64,000 nt of DNA from Chryseobacterium angstadtii (GCF_001045465.1 NZ_LFND01000002.1:62001-126000); one strand, 5' to 3'. Shown: positions 17,624-26,547, counted from the first letter of the stretch. The notes: generated from the letters alone by a model not told the origin. A program made the numbers and translations.

Positions 17624-18649
17624 TTAAAGGGAATTAATAAAGGCGGTTATTTTAGGTTTCGTTTGGTTGTTCCATGCGCCGGAATTGGTAACGATACCGT
17701 CGTGCCCTACTCCTGATACTTTCACAACGGAAGGATTATGATAACTTGATGTAATTTTCTGTGCCCAGGAATCCGGATATGCTTTATTTCTTTCGCTGTA
17801 AAAGAATAAGGATGGGCCGTTATAATTCTGCAGTCCCTTTGAAAAATCAATGGTATACTGATCCCCAATATCAAAAAGAGCATCCATAATAACTGCTCCG
17901 CTCCGCCAGCTTGCACTGCTGTCAAAATCACCTTCACCGGTAATGTCATTTTTGGATGCCAGCATCGACATTTTATAATCCAAAATCTCATGCTGATCCT
18001 CTTTCCCTGAAATAAACTGATCCATATAAGCCGAATCATTAAGAATCTCACTCCATAATTTGAATGACCGGGACTTTTTAACGTAATCTTCGATATCATT
18101 CCATTTCAGGCCGCCAGGTTCACACAAAACAAGCCCCTGAATGTCATTCGGGTATTTCCCTGCATATCCTGAAGCCAATATTGCTCCCCAGGAATGCCCG
18201 AAAAGAACCACTTTCTGCCCCGGATTTTTGCGGTAATGAGCAATCACGGCATGAAGTTCATCATACATCACATCTATAGCCCCTGCCCCCAGATTGGTGT
18301 AGGACTTTTTGGGGAACCGCTGGGAAAGCCCGGAACCTCTCTGGTCATAAAATACAACACGAAATCCTTCTGCCGCAAGATCTTTCCCATTGAGAAGATA
18401 TCGGTAATCTCCTCCCGGACCGCCGTGGATGGCAATAACAAGGGTTCCGTTTTCCGGACCGAAAGCCTCGGAATGAAGCATAGCGCCGTTCGCAAACAGG
18501 GAAGGCAGTGAAGAATCCTGATCTACCGTTTTAGGAACCAGATTTCCGGGACCGTCAATTGTACGTCCATCCGTACAGGAAAACAATAAAGTAAAAATAG
18601 TAAAGGTAGCCAGAGCGGCATTCCTTTTTTTAAAAGCTTTCATGCTCAT
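17624..18649 (-). CDS. Alpha/beta hydrolase lipoprotein, proline iminopeptidase (S33)-like
   Basis: 341 residues from ATG at 18649 (a GTG further upstream would put 25 residues before the signal peptide and is rejected). The signal ends at a lipobox (LLFSC). The motifs HGGPGGDYRYL, DQRGSGLSQ, nucleophile elbow GHSWGA and late GVGHDG are those of S33 proline iminopeptidases and related hydrolases. It is likely anchored to a membrane facing the periplasm or surface, an uncommon location for S33 enzymes. First gene of an operon with the barrel protein. Confidence 0.85.
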   Translation of the reverse strand: MSMKAFKKRNAALATFTIFTLLFSCTDGRTIDGPGNLVPKTVDQDSSLPSLFANGAMLHSEAFGPENGTLVIAIHGGPGGDYRYLLNGKDLAAEGFRVVFYDQRGSGLSQRFPKKSYTNLGAGAIDVMYDELHAVIAHYRKNPGQKVVLFGHSWGAILASGYAGKYPNDIQGLVLCEPGGLKWNDIEDYVKKSRSFKLWSEILNDSAYMDQFISGKEDQHEILDYKMSMLASKNDITGEGDFDSSASWRSGAVIMDALFDIGDQYTIDFSKGLQNYNGPSLFFYSERNKAYPDSWAQKITSSYHNPSVVKVSGVGHDGIVTNSGAWNNQTKPKITAFINSL

Positions 18650-18806
18650 AATTTTGGGTTTAAAATCATGAGGCAAAGATTCATTATTCCCGAAAGCCAA
18701 TCGCCCCAATAGGCAAGTTGACACACATTTACCGTCAAAATCAACAATCTGATTTAAAGCAACTTATGAAACCTGAACCCTTTTCCCTGAAACTTGAAAC
18801 CAGAGA

Positions 18807-19928
18807 TCAGGAAGTTTTCTGATACTCGCTGGGAGTTACGCCTGTATATTTCTTGAAATTTCTGTTAAAAGATGTTTTAGAATTGAACCCACATTCAAAT
18901 GCTATAGAAAGCAGCGTGTACTGTTTGCTTTCAGGAAGTGAAATCCTGTTTAAAAATTCTTCTATTCTTTTTTCATTAATCAGTTCATAGAAGTTTTTTT
19001 CTTCTTTGGAATTAATGACCTGAGACAGATAATTCGGATGAATATCCAGTTTTGCCGCCAGTTCATTCAAAGTAAGATTAGGATTGATAAACGGTTTATC
19101 TTCGCTCAAAAGCTGCATCAGCCTTGAATGTATGTCATCAATATTTTCTTCGGATAAAGTAGATTTCTGGTATTTCTTTTCCACAGAAATCATGGATTCT
19201 TCATCATTTTTATTTTCAAAAACAAGACTTGCCTCTTCTGTATTGCCAGCAAAAACTGGTACCGGCTGATTAAAAACCTGAACCTGCTTGATTCCAAAAT
19301 AACCCAGCCAAAGGATAAATATGGTAACAGCTCCGTAAATAATATTCACCTGTTCCGTAAAAAGAACCAGTCCCCAGATCAATGCAATCCATATAATAAG
19401 ATACAGCAGCCAGTTAAAATTGATTTTTTCCGTATTGGAAAACTGCTGAACCATATTTTTCCTGAATCTATAAAGGGCAGAAAACGAAAGAACCACATAA
19501 ATAACTCCGGAAATATAGATGGAATACAGTTTCAGAAACATTTCTGTCTCAAATTCCCTTCCATGGTGCTTGAAAATCTCGACTCTCTCTTCAAATGGAG
19601 CTGCATAAAAAGACAGAAACATCAGATTGCATATCAGCAACGGCACAAAATGCAGCAGATGCTTCCATGAAAACTGCTCCGAAGAAGTCTGTCTTTTGAT
19701 ATAAAGATATAAAAACGGACCATAAACCAAAGGCAGTGAAAATCCAAAAAAAACAAAAGAAGGATAGAGAACGTACTGATCGGTAAGAAGCATGTAATGC
19801 CCTGCCAGATTTAACCCGATTGCGATAAGCCAAGCTGCGAGAATAAAATCTGCTATGCTCTTATTTCTTTTGGTAATTAAAAGAAAAGCTAAGAAAAAGG
19901 CTAAAAAAACTCCGGATAGGAAAAGCAT
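18807..19928 (-). CDS. Membrane-embedded AraC-family transcriptional regulator
   Basis: 373 residues. The N-terminal 215 residues hold about seven hydrophobic helices (LSGVFLAFFLAFLLI, FILAAWLIAIGLNLAGH, LLYLIIWIALIWGLVL and others), followed by a linker and a C-terminal AraC helix-turn-helix pair (NLTLNELAAKLDIHPNYLSQVIN and YTLLSIAFECGFNSKTSFNRNFKKYTGVTPSEY). Such membrane-bound AraC proteins are common in Bacteroidota; their signals are mostly unknown. It is monocistronic and its target is not evident. Confidence 0.9.
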   Translation of the reverse strand: MLFLSGVFLAFFLAFLLITKRNKSIADFILAAWLIAIGLNLAGHYMLLTDQYVLYPSFVFFGFSLPLVYGPFLYLYIKRQTSSEQFSWKHLLHFVPLLICNLMFLSFYAAPFEERVEIFKHHGREFETEMFLKLYSIYISGVIYVVLSFSALYRFRKNMVQQFSNTEKINFNWLLYLIIWIALIWGLVLFTEQVNIIYGAVTIFILWLGYFGIKQVQVFNQPVPVFAGNTEEASLVFENKNDEESMISVEKKYQKSTLSEENIDDIHSRLMQLLSEDKPFINPNLTLNELAAKLDIHPNYLSQVINSKEEKNFYELINEKRIEEFLNRISLPESKQYTLLSIAFECGFNSKTSFNRNFKKYTGVTPSEYQKTS

Positions 19929-20234
19929 AAAAAAGCTTCAATATTTTGTTAAGTGAATTATGATCAATAGTTTCAACGCAAAAATAGATATAATTTTAAA
20001 GCAAATTTAAACAGACTTCAATTTCTTGTACAGATCTCAATTTTAAGAGAACTCTTATTTAAAAAATCATAAAACCAATGTTTCATATAATTGTGTTAAA
20101 GCTATCCGCTTTCCATTATGCGTTCCTCTATTTATTCTATTTTTATTTCCATTAATTTTTAATAATTTAGTTGTCAGTTATTATTTTCCATTAACCCATT
20201 TAAGCCCGCTTATCATTCCTTCAAATTGATATGT
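19929..20234. other. 306-bp intergenic region between divergent regulators
   Basis: AT-rich DNA between the AraC-type and Crp-type regulator genes. I see no gene, clear palindrome or good promoter match in it. Confidence 0.6.
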
Positions 20235-20819
20235 ATGAAAAAAATTCTTGATGAGTATTCGAAATACGGTCCATTATTTCTGGTAGACGAAGAGCATTAT
20301 GAAGAATTCTGCAGCTATCTTAAAGAAACCAATTATAAAAAATCCGATTTTTTCCTGAGAGAAGGTGAAGAATGCCAGTATTTAGGTTTTCTGAAAACCG
20401 GTTTCATGAGAACGTTCTACATCAATGAAGGAGGTGAGGATGTGAACTTCAATTTTCATTATGACAATTATTTTTTCACCGATTATGAGAGCATTCTTTG
20501 TCATACCCGTTCCAAAATGAACATCAAAGCTGTCAAAGAATCGGAAGTTTTGCTTCTTCATAAAGATGATCTTCAGAAACTTTATAAAAAAAATGCGTAC
20601 TGGCAGGAATTCGGAAGAAAAATGACGGAAATTATTTATCTGAATGCCAAAAAAAGAATTGAGGAACTGCTCTATTATTCCCCAGAAAGGCGCTACCATA
20701 ACCTATTAACAGAAAATCCTAAAATATTTCAGCTGGTTGCCCAAAAACATATTGCAAGTTATCTTGGAGTAAAACCACAGTCATTAAGCAGAATCCGCAA
20801 CAGAACTTTAAAACGTTAA
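20235..20819 (+). CDS. Crp/Fnr-family cyclic-nucleotide-binding-domain regulator
   Basis: 194 residues from ATG at 20235 (a TTG three codons earlier is less likely). Residues about 30-125 form a cNMP-binding-like beta roll (FFLREGEECQYLGFLKTGFMRTFYIN), without the full set of phosphate-binding residues of true cAMP receptors. The C-terminus (FQLVAQKHIASYLGVKPQSLSRIRNRT) is the winged-helix recognition part. This type is widespread in Bacteroidota and often regulates the adjacent gene; here an alpha/beta hydrolase follows after 66 bp. Confidence 0.88.
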   Translation: MKKILDEYSKYGPLFLVDEEHYEEFCSYLKETNYKKSDFFLREGEECQYLGFLKTGFMRTFYINEGGEDVNFNFHYDNYFFTDYESILCHTRSKMNIKAVKESEVLLLHKDDLQKLYKKNAYWQEFGRKMTEIIYLNAKKRIEELLYYSPERRYHNLLTENPKIFQLVAQKHIASYLGVKPQSLSRIRNRTLKR

Positions 20820-20828
20820 CTAAAGTGA

Positions 20829-20859
20829 ACATTTTTTAGAAAATGTACCACTAAATTTG
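20829..20859 (+). promoter_or_regulatory. Palindrome and -7 box before alpha/beta hydrolase
   Basis: A perfect inverted repeat ACATTTT-TTAG-AAAATGT (20829-20846) lies five bases before the exact -7 box TAAATTTG (20852-20859). No -33 TTG is present; the palindrome covers that place, so it is a plausible operator. The adjacent Crp-type regulator or the nearby AraC protein are candidates to bind it. Confidence 0.5.
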
Positions 20860-20885
20860 TGTTACAAAATGTAAAGAATAAAAAT

Positions 20886-21581
20886 ATGGAAAACAAAAAT
20901 GTAACAATTATTTTAGTTCACGGAGCCTGGGGAGACGGTTCTCACTGGAGACACGTTATTGAAAATCTTCACAGCGAAGGCTACAAAGTACGAAGTGTTC
21001 AGAATCCATTGACTTCTATGGATGAGGATATCCAAAAAACAAAAGATCTGATTGACTTACAGGATGGAAAAGTACTGTTGGTAGGACATTCCTACGGAGG
21101 TGCTGTAATTTCTGGAGCCGGAAATCACGATAAAGTGGTAGGACTGGTTTATGTTGCTGCTTTCGCACCGGACAAGGGAGAAAGTCTGGGAGGAATCTTC
21201 GGACGCAGAGAACAGCCTGCAGGCGGAGCTAATATTGTTCCGGATGAGAAAGGATTTCTTTGGATTAAATATGACAAATTCCATGAAAGCTTTGCGCAGG
21301 ACCTAAACCCTGAAGATTCGGTGGTGATGTCTTTATCACAAAAACCTATCCACGGAAGTATTTTCGCTGCTGAAGCCGGAGAACCTGCATGGAAAACAAA
21401 ACCAAGCTGGTATCAGGTTTCTGACAACGACAGGATGATTCCTCCTGCCACAGAAAAGGAAATGGCAGAAAGAATGAACGCTAAAAAGATTATTCATCTT
21501 GATGCAAGCCATGCTTCATTAGCCACTCATCCTAGAGAAATTACAGAATTGATCAAAGAAGCCGTAGAAGCTGTTTCTTAA
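20886..21581 (+). CDS. Alpha/beta fold hydrolase
   Basis: 231 residues from ATG at 20886 (the GTG nine codons upstream lies inside the -7 box and is rejected). The oxyanion motif HGAWGDGSHW and nucleophile elbow GHSYGG are visible, with a late His in DASHASL. This matches the small cytoplasmic esterase group related to plant hydroxynitrile lyase/salicylate esterase. Substrate unknown. The Crp-type regulator upstream and the palindromic site suggest induction by a small molecule. Confidence 0.88.
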   Translation: MENKNVTIILVHGAWGDGSHWRHVIENLHSEGYKVRSVQNPLTSMDEDIQKTKDLIDLQDGKVLLVGHSYGGAVISGAGNHDKVVGLVYVAAFAPDKGESLGGIFGRREQPAGGANIVPDEKGFLWIKYDKFHESFAQDLNPEDSVVMSLSQKPIHGSIFAAEAGEPAWKTKPSWYQVSDNDRMIPPATEKEMAERMNAKKIIHLDASHASLATHPREITELIKEAVEAVS

Positions 21582-21615
21582 TCAGTTACAAACTAAAAAA
21601 ATTATAAAAGACAGT

Positions 21616-21640
21616 AAACAGGTTTCGGCCTGTTTATTTT
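21616..21640 (+). terminator. Terminator after alpha/beta hydrolase
   Basis: Stem AAACAGG / CCTGTTT with loop TTTCGG, followed by ATTTTGTTTT. It lies 35 bp after the stop codon. Confidence 0.75.
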
Positions 21641-21753
21641 GTTTTAAGGAATCGGCTGCAGTCTTAAAATTCGTTAATATAGAGGCTGAGCGTATAAATT
21701 CATCGTCTATATTTTGGAAAATAACTATCTTCGCCTACAAATCTAATTTGAAA

Positions 21754-22929
21754 ATGAAGAAGATCATCTCCGGGGTATTTGTTTTCTGCTCTGTTGTAAT
21801 ATGGGCTCAGGAAGCCATACAGTTTCAGGAACTGCCATTCAAAGATATTCTTGCCAAGGCTAAGAAGGAAAAAAAGCTGGTTTTTCTGGATGCTTATACC
21901 TCTTGGTGTGGGCCATGTAAGATGATGGAAAAGAATGTGTTTACCCAGAAAACAGTCGGAGATTATTTCAACCCCAATTTCGTGAATGCCAGATTTGACA
22001 TGGAAAAAGGTGAAGGAAGGGAAATTGCAGCTAAATACGGAGTACGCTCCTATCCTACTTATCTTTTTCTGAATGGTGAAGGTGAACTGGTTTCGCAAAA
22101 CTCAGGCTACATGGAGGCAAGTATGTTTATAGCCATGGCTCAGGACATCAACGCTCCGGGAAACCAAAAAGGATCTCTCAAAGAGCGTTTTGCTAAAGGA
22201 GAAAAAGATCCGGAATTCCTGATTAATATTATGAGACTGAACTCTTCTTCAGATTACGATTTCGCTAAAAAAGCTTCCGAAAGATATTTTGAAAACAAAA
22301 AGAAAACCGAAGAAATCTCAAAAGAAGAAATTGGGTTCCTTCTGTTTTTTGTAAAGTCTACGGAAGACAGCAACTACAAAATATTTACCTCAAGAAAGGC
22401 AGAGATTCTTAAATATCTTCCTGAACAAACTTACAATGAATTTGACAGCCAACTCAAACTTTCAAAGATTGTAGAGCAGGCTATTGATGATAAAAATAAA
22501 AGAATCAACGAGGAGTATTTCATGAAAACGGCCGAGCCGCTAGTAGGAAAACAGCTTGCACAATCAAAACTAAACCAGACGAAACTCAGTTACTACGAGC
22601 AAAATGCCAATTTCCCTGAATTTGAAAAAGCAGCGTTAGAGTATTATAACAATTCCGATGCATTCGAACCTAATGAACTGCTGAGAGCGGCATGGGTATT
22701 CGGTGATCACATTAAAAATCCCGCATCATTAAAGAAAGCAGCAGAATGGGCTGAAAAATCTGTAATGCGTGGAGAAACACCGGAAAACACTTATATTCTT
22801 GCGAAACTTTATTTTCTGACCGGGAACAAGGAAATGGCGAAAAACTATGCTGAAATGTCCAAAAACATGGCCGTTCAGACTGGTAAAGATTACCAACTCG
22901 CAGACGAATTACTGAAACAAATAAAATAA
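21754..22929 (+). CDS. Secreted thioredoxin-fold protein with TPR-like C-terminus
   Basis: 391 residues from ATG at 21754. A signal peptide (FVFCSVVIWAQ) is followed by a thioredoxin domain with the redox motif WCGPC (C52, C55) and cis-proline region RSYPTYLFLNGEGE. From about residue 150 the protein is helical; the end (AAEWAEKSVMRGETPENTYILAKLYFLTGNKEMAKNYAEMS) looks like a tetratricopeptide repeat. It is likely a periplasmic disulfide reductase or isomerase. Its stop is directly followed by the start of a barrel-protein gene, so three genes (21754-23758) form one operon. Confidence 0.88.
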   Translation: MKKIISGVFVFCSVVIWAQEAIQFQELPFKDILAKAKKEKKLVFLDAYTSWCGPCKMMEKNVFTQKTVGDYFNPNFVNARFDMEKGEGREIAAKYGVRSYPTYLFLNGEGELVSQNSGYMEASMFIAMAQDINAPGNQKGSLKERFAKGEKDPEFLINIMRLNSSSDYDFAKKASERYFENKKKTEEISKEEIGFLLFFVKSTEDSNYKIFTSRKAEILKYLPEQTYNEFDSQLKLSKIVEQAIDDKNKRINEEYFMKTAEPLVGKQLAQSKLNQTKLSYYEQNANFPEFEKAALEYYNNSDAFEPNELLRAAWVFGDHIKNPASLKKAAEWAEKSVMRGETPENTYILAKLYFLTGNKEMAKNYAEMSKNMAVQTGKDYQLADELLKQIK

Positions 22930-23547
22930 ATGCTAAAACACAAATTTCTTACCGCATCTATAGCCATCCTTTCTGTAGGAAGTCTTACAGCTCAGGAGCA
23001 GGAAAAAAGCCTATACATAAAAGGCAATGCACTTCTGGCTCCAATTGGAGTGATTAATGTCGGTCTGGAAAAACAACTGACTCCAAAAATTACCATACAA
23101 GGCGACGTTCTGGTATCACCCTGGAAGTCTTTTGCAGGACATGAAATGCAGTATTATTCTCTTTCTGTGGAAGGAAGATATTATTTTAACCAGGCATTCA
23201 GCCGTTGGTATGTGGGAGCAAACATAGCAGTAGCTGCCTTTAATGCTCAAAAATGGAGCTATTGGTCCGATGCTCCGATCACTGATGAAAGAGGAAAAAC
23301 TTTTATTACTTCGAATTTGTATCAAAAGGGATATTCTCTCATATTGGGCATTACAGGAGGATATCAGTTTAAATTATCCGATCGATTGAATATGGACATT
23401 TATGCATCAATAGGCTCTTCACAAGATTTCTATAAAGGATATGACCGCTCCACAGGGGAACGGTACGATTATGCACAAAAGCTCAACAAAAGCGGAGAGA
23501 TTATCCCTTACAGAGGTGGTGTCATGATTTCTTACAAACTAAAATAA
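22930..23547 (+). CDS. Outer-membrane beta-barrel protein (DUF3575-like)
   Basis: 205 residues with signal peptide (SIAILSVGSLTAQ). Alternating strands such as INVGLEKQLTPKITIQGDVLVSP, YYSLSVEGRYYF and the C-terminal GGVMISYKLK indicate an eight-strand type outer-membrane barrel similar to the DUF3575 family. It abuts the thioredoxin-fold gene with no gap, which suggests a linked envelope role, but none can be named. Confidence 0.75.
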   Translation: MLKHKFLTASIAILSVGSLTAQEQEKSLYIKGNALLAPIGVINVGLEKQLTPKITIQGDVLVSPWKSFAGHEMQYYSLSVEGRYYFNQAFSRWYVGANIAVAAFNAQKWSYWSDAPITDERGKTFITSNLYQKGYSLILGITGGYQFKLSDRLNMDIYASIGSSQDFYKGYDRSTGERYDYAQKLNKSGEIIPYRGGVMISYKLK

Positions 23548-23551
23548 CAGC

Positions 23552-23758
23552 ATGAAACTGTTCGGAAAAAACCATATTATTATTTCACTGATTACTTTTG
23601 TGATCCTTTTTTTAATGAATTATATCGGAAACGATCTTCCCGACAAGCTGGAGAGAGCCCTTATGACTGCTTTTGCCGGTGTCATAGGATTGTCTCTGGG
23701 ACTTTTCATTCTTAATAAAGGGAAAAACGATAAAAACCCACCTCAGAATTTCGACTGA
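23552..23758 (+). CDS. Small two-helix membrane protein
   Basis: 68 residues. Two hydrophobic segments (IIISLITFVILFLMNYIG and ALMTAFAGVIGLSLGLFIL) are joined by a short charged loop, with a polar tail. No family recognised. It starts 4 bp after the barrel-protein gene and is the last gene of that operon. Confidence 0.65.
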   Translation: MKLFGKNHIIISLITFVILFLMNYIGNDLPDKLERALMTAFAGVIGLSLGLFILNKGKNDKNPPQNFD

Positions 23759-23765
23759 TTAAAAA

Positions 23766-23868
23766 GTGAATGGTTAATTATGAATTAGGCTTCGCCTGTG
23801 AATTTTTCTATGATCAATAGATTCACTATTAACCGGCGAAGCCTAATTTACAATTGACTTTCAGAAAC
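23766..23868. repeat. Nested inverted repeat, dispersed family member R1
   Basis: A perfect 14-bp outer inverted repeat AATTAGGCTTCGCC (23783-23796) / GGCGAAGCCTAATT (23835-23848) encloses an inner one GTGAAT (23798-23803) / ATTCAC (23821-23826). The words GTGAAT, CAATTG and GCTTCGC are shared with R2-R4. It lies between convergent genes and may terminate both. Confidence 0.7.
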
Positions 23869-25064
23869 TAGTCCTGGTACATAACATACTTCGTACGAAT
23901 CTTTTCAAATTTTTCCAGATCACCTTTCCACGAAGCTTTAATTTCCTGAATTGATTTTCCTGCAATGATTTGTTTTCTGAACTCATCTGTCCCGGCCAGT
24001 TTATCGAAGAACAGGTTCTCAAGAAAGAATCCCTGTTGCGGGTTTTTATAGCTTTTATAGGATTTAATCAGCCATTCAAGATTCAGCTCCCTCAAATCCT
24101 TTGAATACGTTGAAAGATCTTCACCGTAGCATAATTTACCATTCAGGAAGGGATCTTTCGCTCCAAAATTCGGTTTTGGGGTAAACTGGTAAGGTAATCC
24201 CTGCGTCCATGGAGATCCGTAAATCTGAAACGGAAGACTGGTTCCTCTTCCTACAGAAACCTGAGTTCCTTCGAAAAAGCACAGACTCGGATATAAATTA
24301 ATTGATTTATCGTTGGGCAGATTCGGAGAAGGTTTATCCAAAATTGGATACCGTTGTTTTTTATGATAGTTTTTCATCGGGATCAGCGTGTATTTTGCCT
24401 GAACTCCATTTTTAAGCCACTTTTCGCCATTCACCATCTTCCCATACTCACCTATCGTTAATCCGTAAACAACCGGAACTTCATGCATTCCTACAAAGCT
24501 TGACCATTTTTTCTTCAAAACCGGACCATCTGTATATCCGTCATGAGGATTTGGACGGTCAAGGACCATTATTTCTACATTATTTTCCGCTCCGGCCTCC
24601 ATCAAATAAGCTAAAGTTGAAATATAAGTATAGAATCTCACTCCTACATCCTGGATGTCAAAAACGACAATATCAATACCTTTAAGCTGCTCAGGTTTAG
24701 GCTTTTTATTGTTTCCGTATAAAGAAATAATAGGAATTCCTGTTTTGGTATCTACCCCGTTTTTCACTTTTTCACCAGCATCAGCATCACCTCTGAACCC
24801 GTGCTCCGGAGCAAAAATAGCTTTGATCTTAATATTGTTTTTTACTAAAAAATCTACCACATGGTTTTTATCACTCATCAACCCGGTTTGGTTCGTCACC
24901 ACTCCTATTGTTTTATTTTTCAGCAACGGAAGATAGAGTTCAGACTGGTCTGCCCCGTTCTTAAAACCCCGTTGATCTTGACTCTGAGAATAATATTGGT
25001 TGAATACTCCTAAAAAAATTAGGCAAATAAGAAGTAAATTTTTAATTTTGAAATCTAAATTCAT
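23868..25064 (-). CDS. DUF1343 protein, NamZ-like exo-beta-N-acetylmuramidase
   Basis: 398 residues from ATG at 25064; this start gives a proper signal peptide (LLLICLIFLGVFNQYYSQ), whereas a start 66 codons earlier would bury it. Family motifs are NQTGLMSDKNHVVDFL, FAPEHGFRGDADAGE, SLYGNNKKP, FDIQDVGVRFYTYISTL and DRPNPHDGYTDGPVL, all typical of DUF1343. The characterised member NamZ removes terminal N-acetylmuramic acid from peptidoglycan fragments, so a recycling role is likely. The start codon lies only 4 bp from that of the divergent permease gene, so its promoter must lie inside that gene. Confidence 0.88.
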   Translation of the reverse strand: MNLDFKIKNLLLICLIFLGVFNQYYSQSQDQRGFKNGADQSELYLPLLKNKTIGVVTNQTGLMSDKNHVVDFLVKNNIKIKAIFAPEHGFRGDADAGEKVKNGVDTKTGIPIISLYGNNKKPKPEQLKGIDIVVFDIQDVGVRFYTYISTLAYLMEAGAENNVEIMVLDRPNPHDGYTDGPVLKKKWSSFVGMHEVPVVYGLTIGEYGKMVNGEKWLKNGVQAKYTLIPMKNYHKKQRYPILDKPSPNLPNDKSINLYPSLCFFEGTQVSVGRGTSLPFQIYGSPWTQGLPYQFTPKPNFGAKDPFLNGKLCYGEDLSTYSKDLRELNLEWLIKSYKSYKNPQQGFFLENLFFDKLAGTDEFRKQIIAGKSIQEIKASWKGDLEKFEKIRTKYVMYQD

Positions 25065-25117
25065 AAGCTTGAAATTTCCTTTATATTTCTCTAGAAAAAT
25101 AGCGTTTTCCAAAGATA
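25043..25117. promoter_or_regulatory. Overlapping divergent promoters of the namZ-like and ftsX-like genes
   Basis: A plus-strand -7 box TAATTTTG (25043-25050) lies inside the namZ signal-peptide codons. A minus-strand box TATCTTTG (25117-25110) lies inside the permease's first codons. If both are used, the transcripts start past each other and their 5' ends are complementary over roughly 45 bases. No good -33 boxes are seen. Confidence 0.4.
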
Positions 25118-26298
25118 ACAAAAATAACCTTTCAAGAGTTATCATCTTCATCGGCAGGCTTTCCGTAGCTTTGGGAATCATTGTTTCCTTAATTACGGTA
25201 GCTACAGGGTTCGGTTCCAAAAAAGCCATTAAGGAAAGACTGGCAGATTTCAGCGGACACATTACCGTACGGTCTACAAGATCAAATTCTTCTTACAATA
25301 CTTCCGTACTGGATAATCAGGGGCTCAATATTCAAAGAATCAAGGAACTTCCGGATGTAGAAAGTGTTCAGAAATATGCTACGGTAACTGGAATCATGCG
25401 TAATGAACATAATTTTTCAGGAATTATATTTAAAGGAATCGGAAAGGATTTCGACAGCCTGAGATTCAAAAAATTTCTTGTAGCCGGAACAACTCCGAAG
25501 GTAACAGAGAAAGGGTACAATAACGATGTGACTATTTCACAAAAGGTGGCTAATGATCTTCACCTTAAAGTTAATGACAGTATAGTTACCGTATTTTCAA
25601 AAGCAGACCAGAAACCTATTTACCGTAAGTTCAGGGTTATCGGAATTTATAAAACCGATATTAAAATGATTGATGATCAGTTTGTTATCGGCGGAATCAA
25701 TCATGTAAGAAAAATTCAGGAAATGAAGCCGGATGAAATCGGAGGTCTTGATATTTTCCTTAAAAATGTAAACGATATCGATAAAGATTTTCCGGAGATT
25801 GAAAAACTGATAGGCTACAAAAATTACGCTGAAAAAGCAACGGAAAAATTTCCGCAGATCACCGACTGGATCAGTATTTTTGACACCAATATTGCACTGA
25901 TCATTATCATTATGCTCATCGTAGTGGTTATCAATATCATTATGGTTCTTTTAATTCTGATCATTGAGCGAACCAATTCTATCGGGCTTTTAAAAACATT
26001 GGGAGCCAGCAATTCACAGATTAGGGCTACTTTCATCAATTATACTTTAATCATTATGATCCCCGGGCTTTTGTATGGAAATGCCATTGGCTTAGGTTTG
26101 ATTTTACTTCAGAAATTTTTCGGAATCATCAAACTAAATCCTGAGAACTATTATGTAAGTACGGTTCCTGTAGATCTTAATCCGGTAGCGATTATATCTA
26201 TTTCATTGGGAATTCTTCTTATTTCCGGTCTCGCTTTGATTATTCCGAGCTACCTGATCAGCAAGATTTCTCCGGTGAAAGTGATTAAATATAACTAA
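25069..26298 (+). CDS. FtsX/LolE-family ABC transporter permease
   Basis: About 409 residues. The likely start is the TTG at 25069 (LKFPLYFSRKIAFSKDNKNN); a further TTG at 25000 is possible. The fold is four transmembrane helices (VIIFIGRLSVALGIIVSLITVATG near the start; three at the C-terminus) around a large periplasmic MacB-like domain (residues about 60-260), with conserved IERTNSIGLLKTLGASNSQIR. Relatives release lipoproteins from the inner membrane (LolCE) or act as mechanotransmitters. The ATPase partner is not in the window. Confidence 0.88.
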   Translation: MKFPLYFSRKIAFSKDNKNNLSRVIIFIGRLSVALGIIVSLITVATGFGSKKAIKERLADFSGHITVRSTRSNSSYNTSVLDNQGLNIQRIKELPDVESVQKYATVTGIMRNEHNFSGIIFKGIGKDFDSLRFKKFLVAGTTPKVTEKGYNNDVTISQKVANDLHLKVNDSIVTVFSKADQKPIYRKFRVIGIYKTDIKMIDDQFVIGGINHVRKIQEMKPDEIGGLDIFLKNVNDIDKDFPEIEKLIGYKNYAEKATEKFPQITDWISIFDTNIALIIIIMLIVVVINIIMVLLILIIERTNSIGLLKTLGASNSQIRATFINYTLIIMIPGLLYGNAIGLGLILLQKFFGIIKLNPENYYVSTVPVDLNPVAIISISLGILLISGLALIIPSYLISKISPVKVIKYN

Positions 26299-26317
26299 GA
26301 GAAATCGTATGCCTTTA

Positions 26318-26510
26318 AAGATCAATGGTGAATTGTGAATATTGCTTCGCAAGTCAATTGTTAATGACCAACTTTCAGTAAAATTCACAATTGATCATTC
26401 ACTATTCACGATAATTGCAAGGTGAAAAGTCAATTTTGCTTCGCAAGTCAATTGTCAATAAACGCACATTAATAAAATTCGCAATTGACCTTTCATTATT
26501 CATTACAAAT
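26318..26510. repeat. Tandem duplicated intergenic repeat, family member R2
   Basis: Two similar units of about 68 bp, starting with TTGCTTCGCAAGTCAATTGT at 26342 and TTGCTTCGCAAGTCAATTGT at 26436, are spaced 94 bp apart. Each unit runs to an AATTCACAATTG- or AATTCGCAATTG-like arm that is inverted relative to the head, so each can fold. The same words occur at 23766, 33541 and 55230. Confidence 0.75.
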
Positions 26511-26547
26511 CATAATCTTTAAATTACGCAGCTAATTTTTAAAGCAT

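Noticed and set aside
18650..18724. GTG start for the S33-like lipoprotein
   Set aside because: The lipoprotein signal begins at the ATG at 18649 or 18643; the extra residues are hydrophilic and not conserved-looking.
25065..25262. 66-codon upstream extension of the NamZ-like gene
   Set aside because: It would place the signal peptide inside the protein and overlap the first 65 codons of the FtsX-like gene; the ATG at 25064 is sufficient.
26342..26505. CRISPR-like array
   Set aside because: Only two imperfect units of about 68 bp with a 94-bp period, no spacer pattern and no cas genes.
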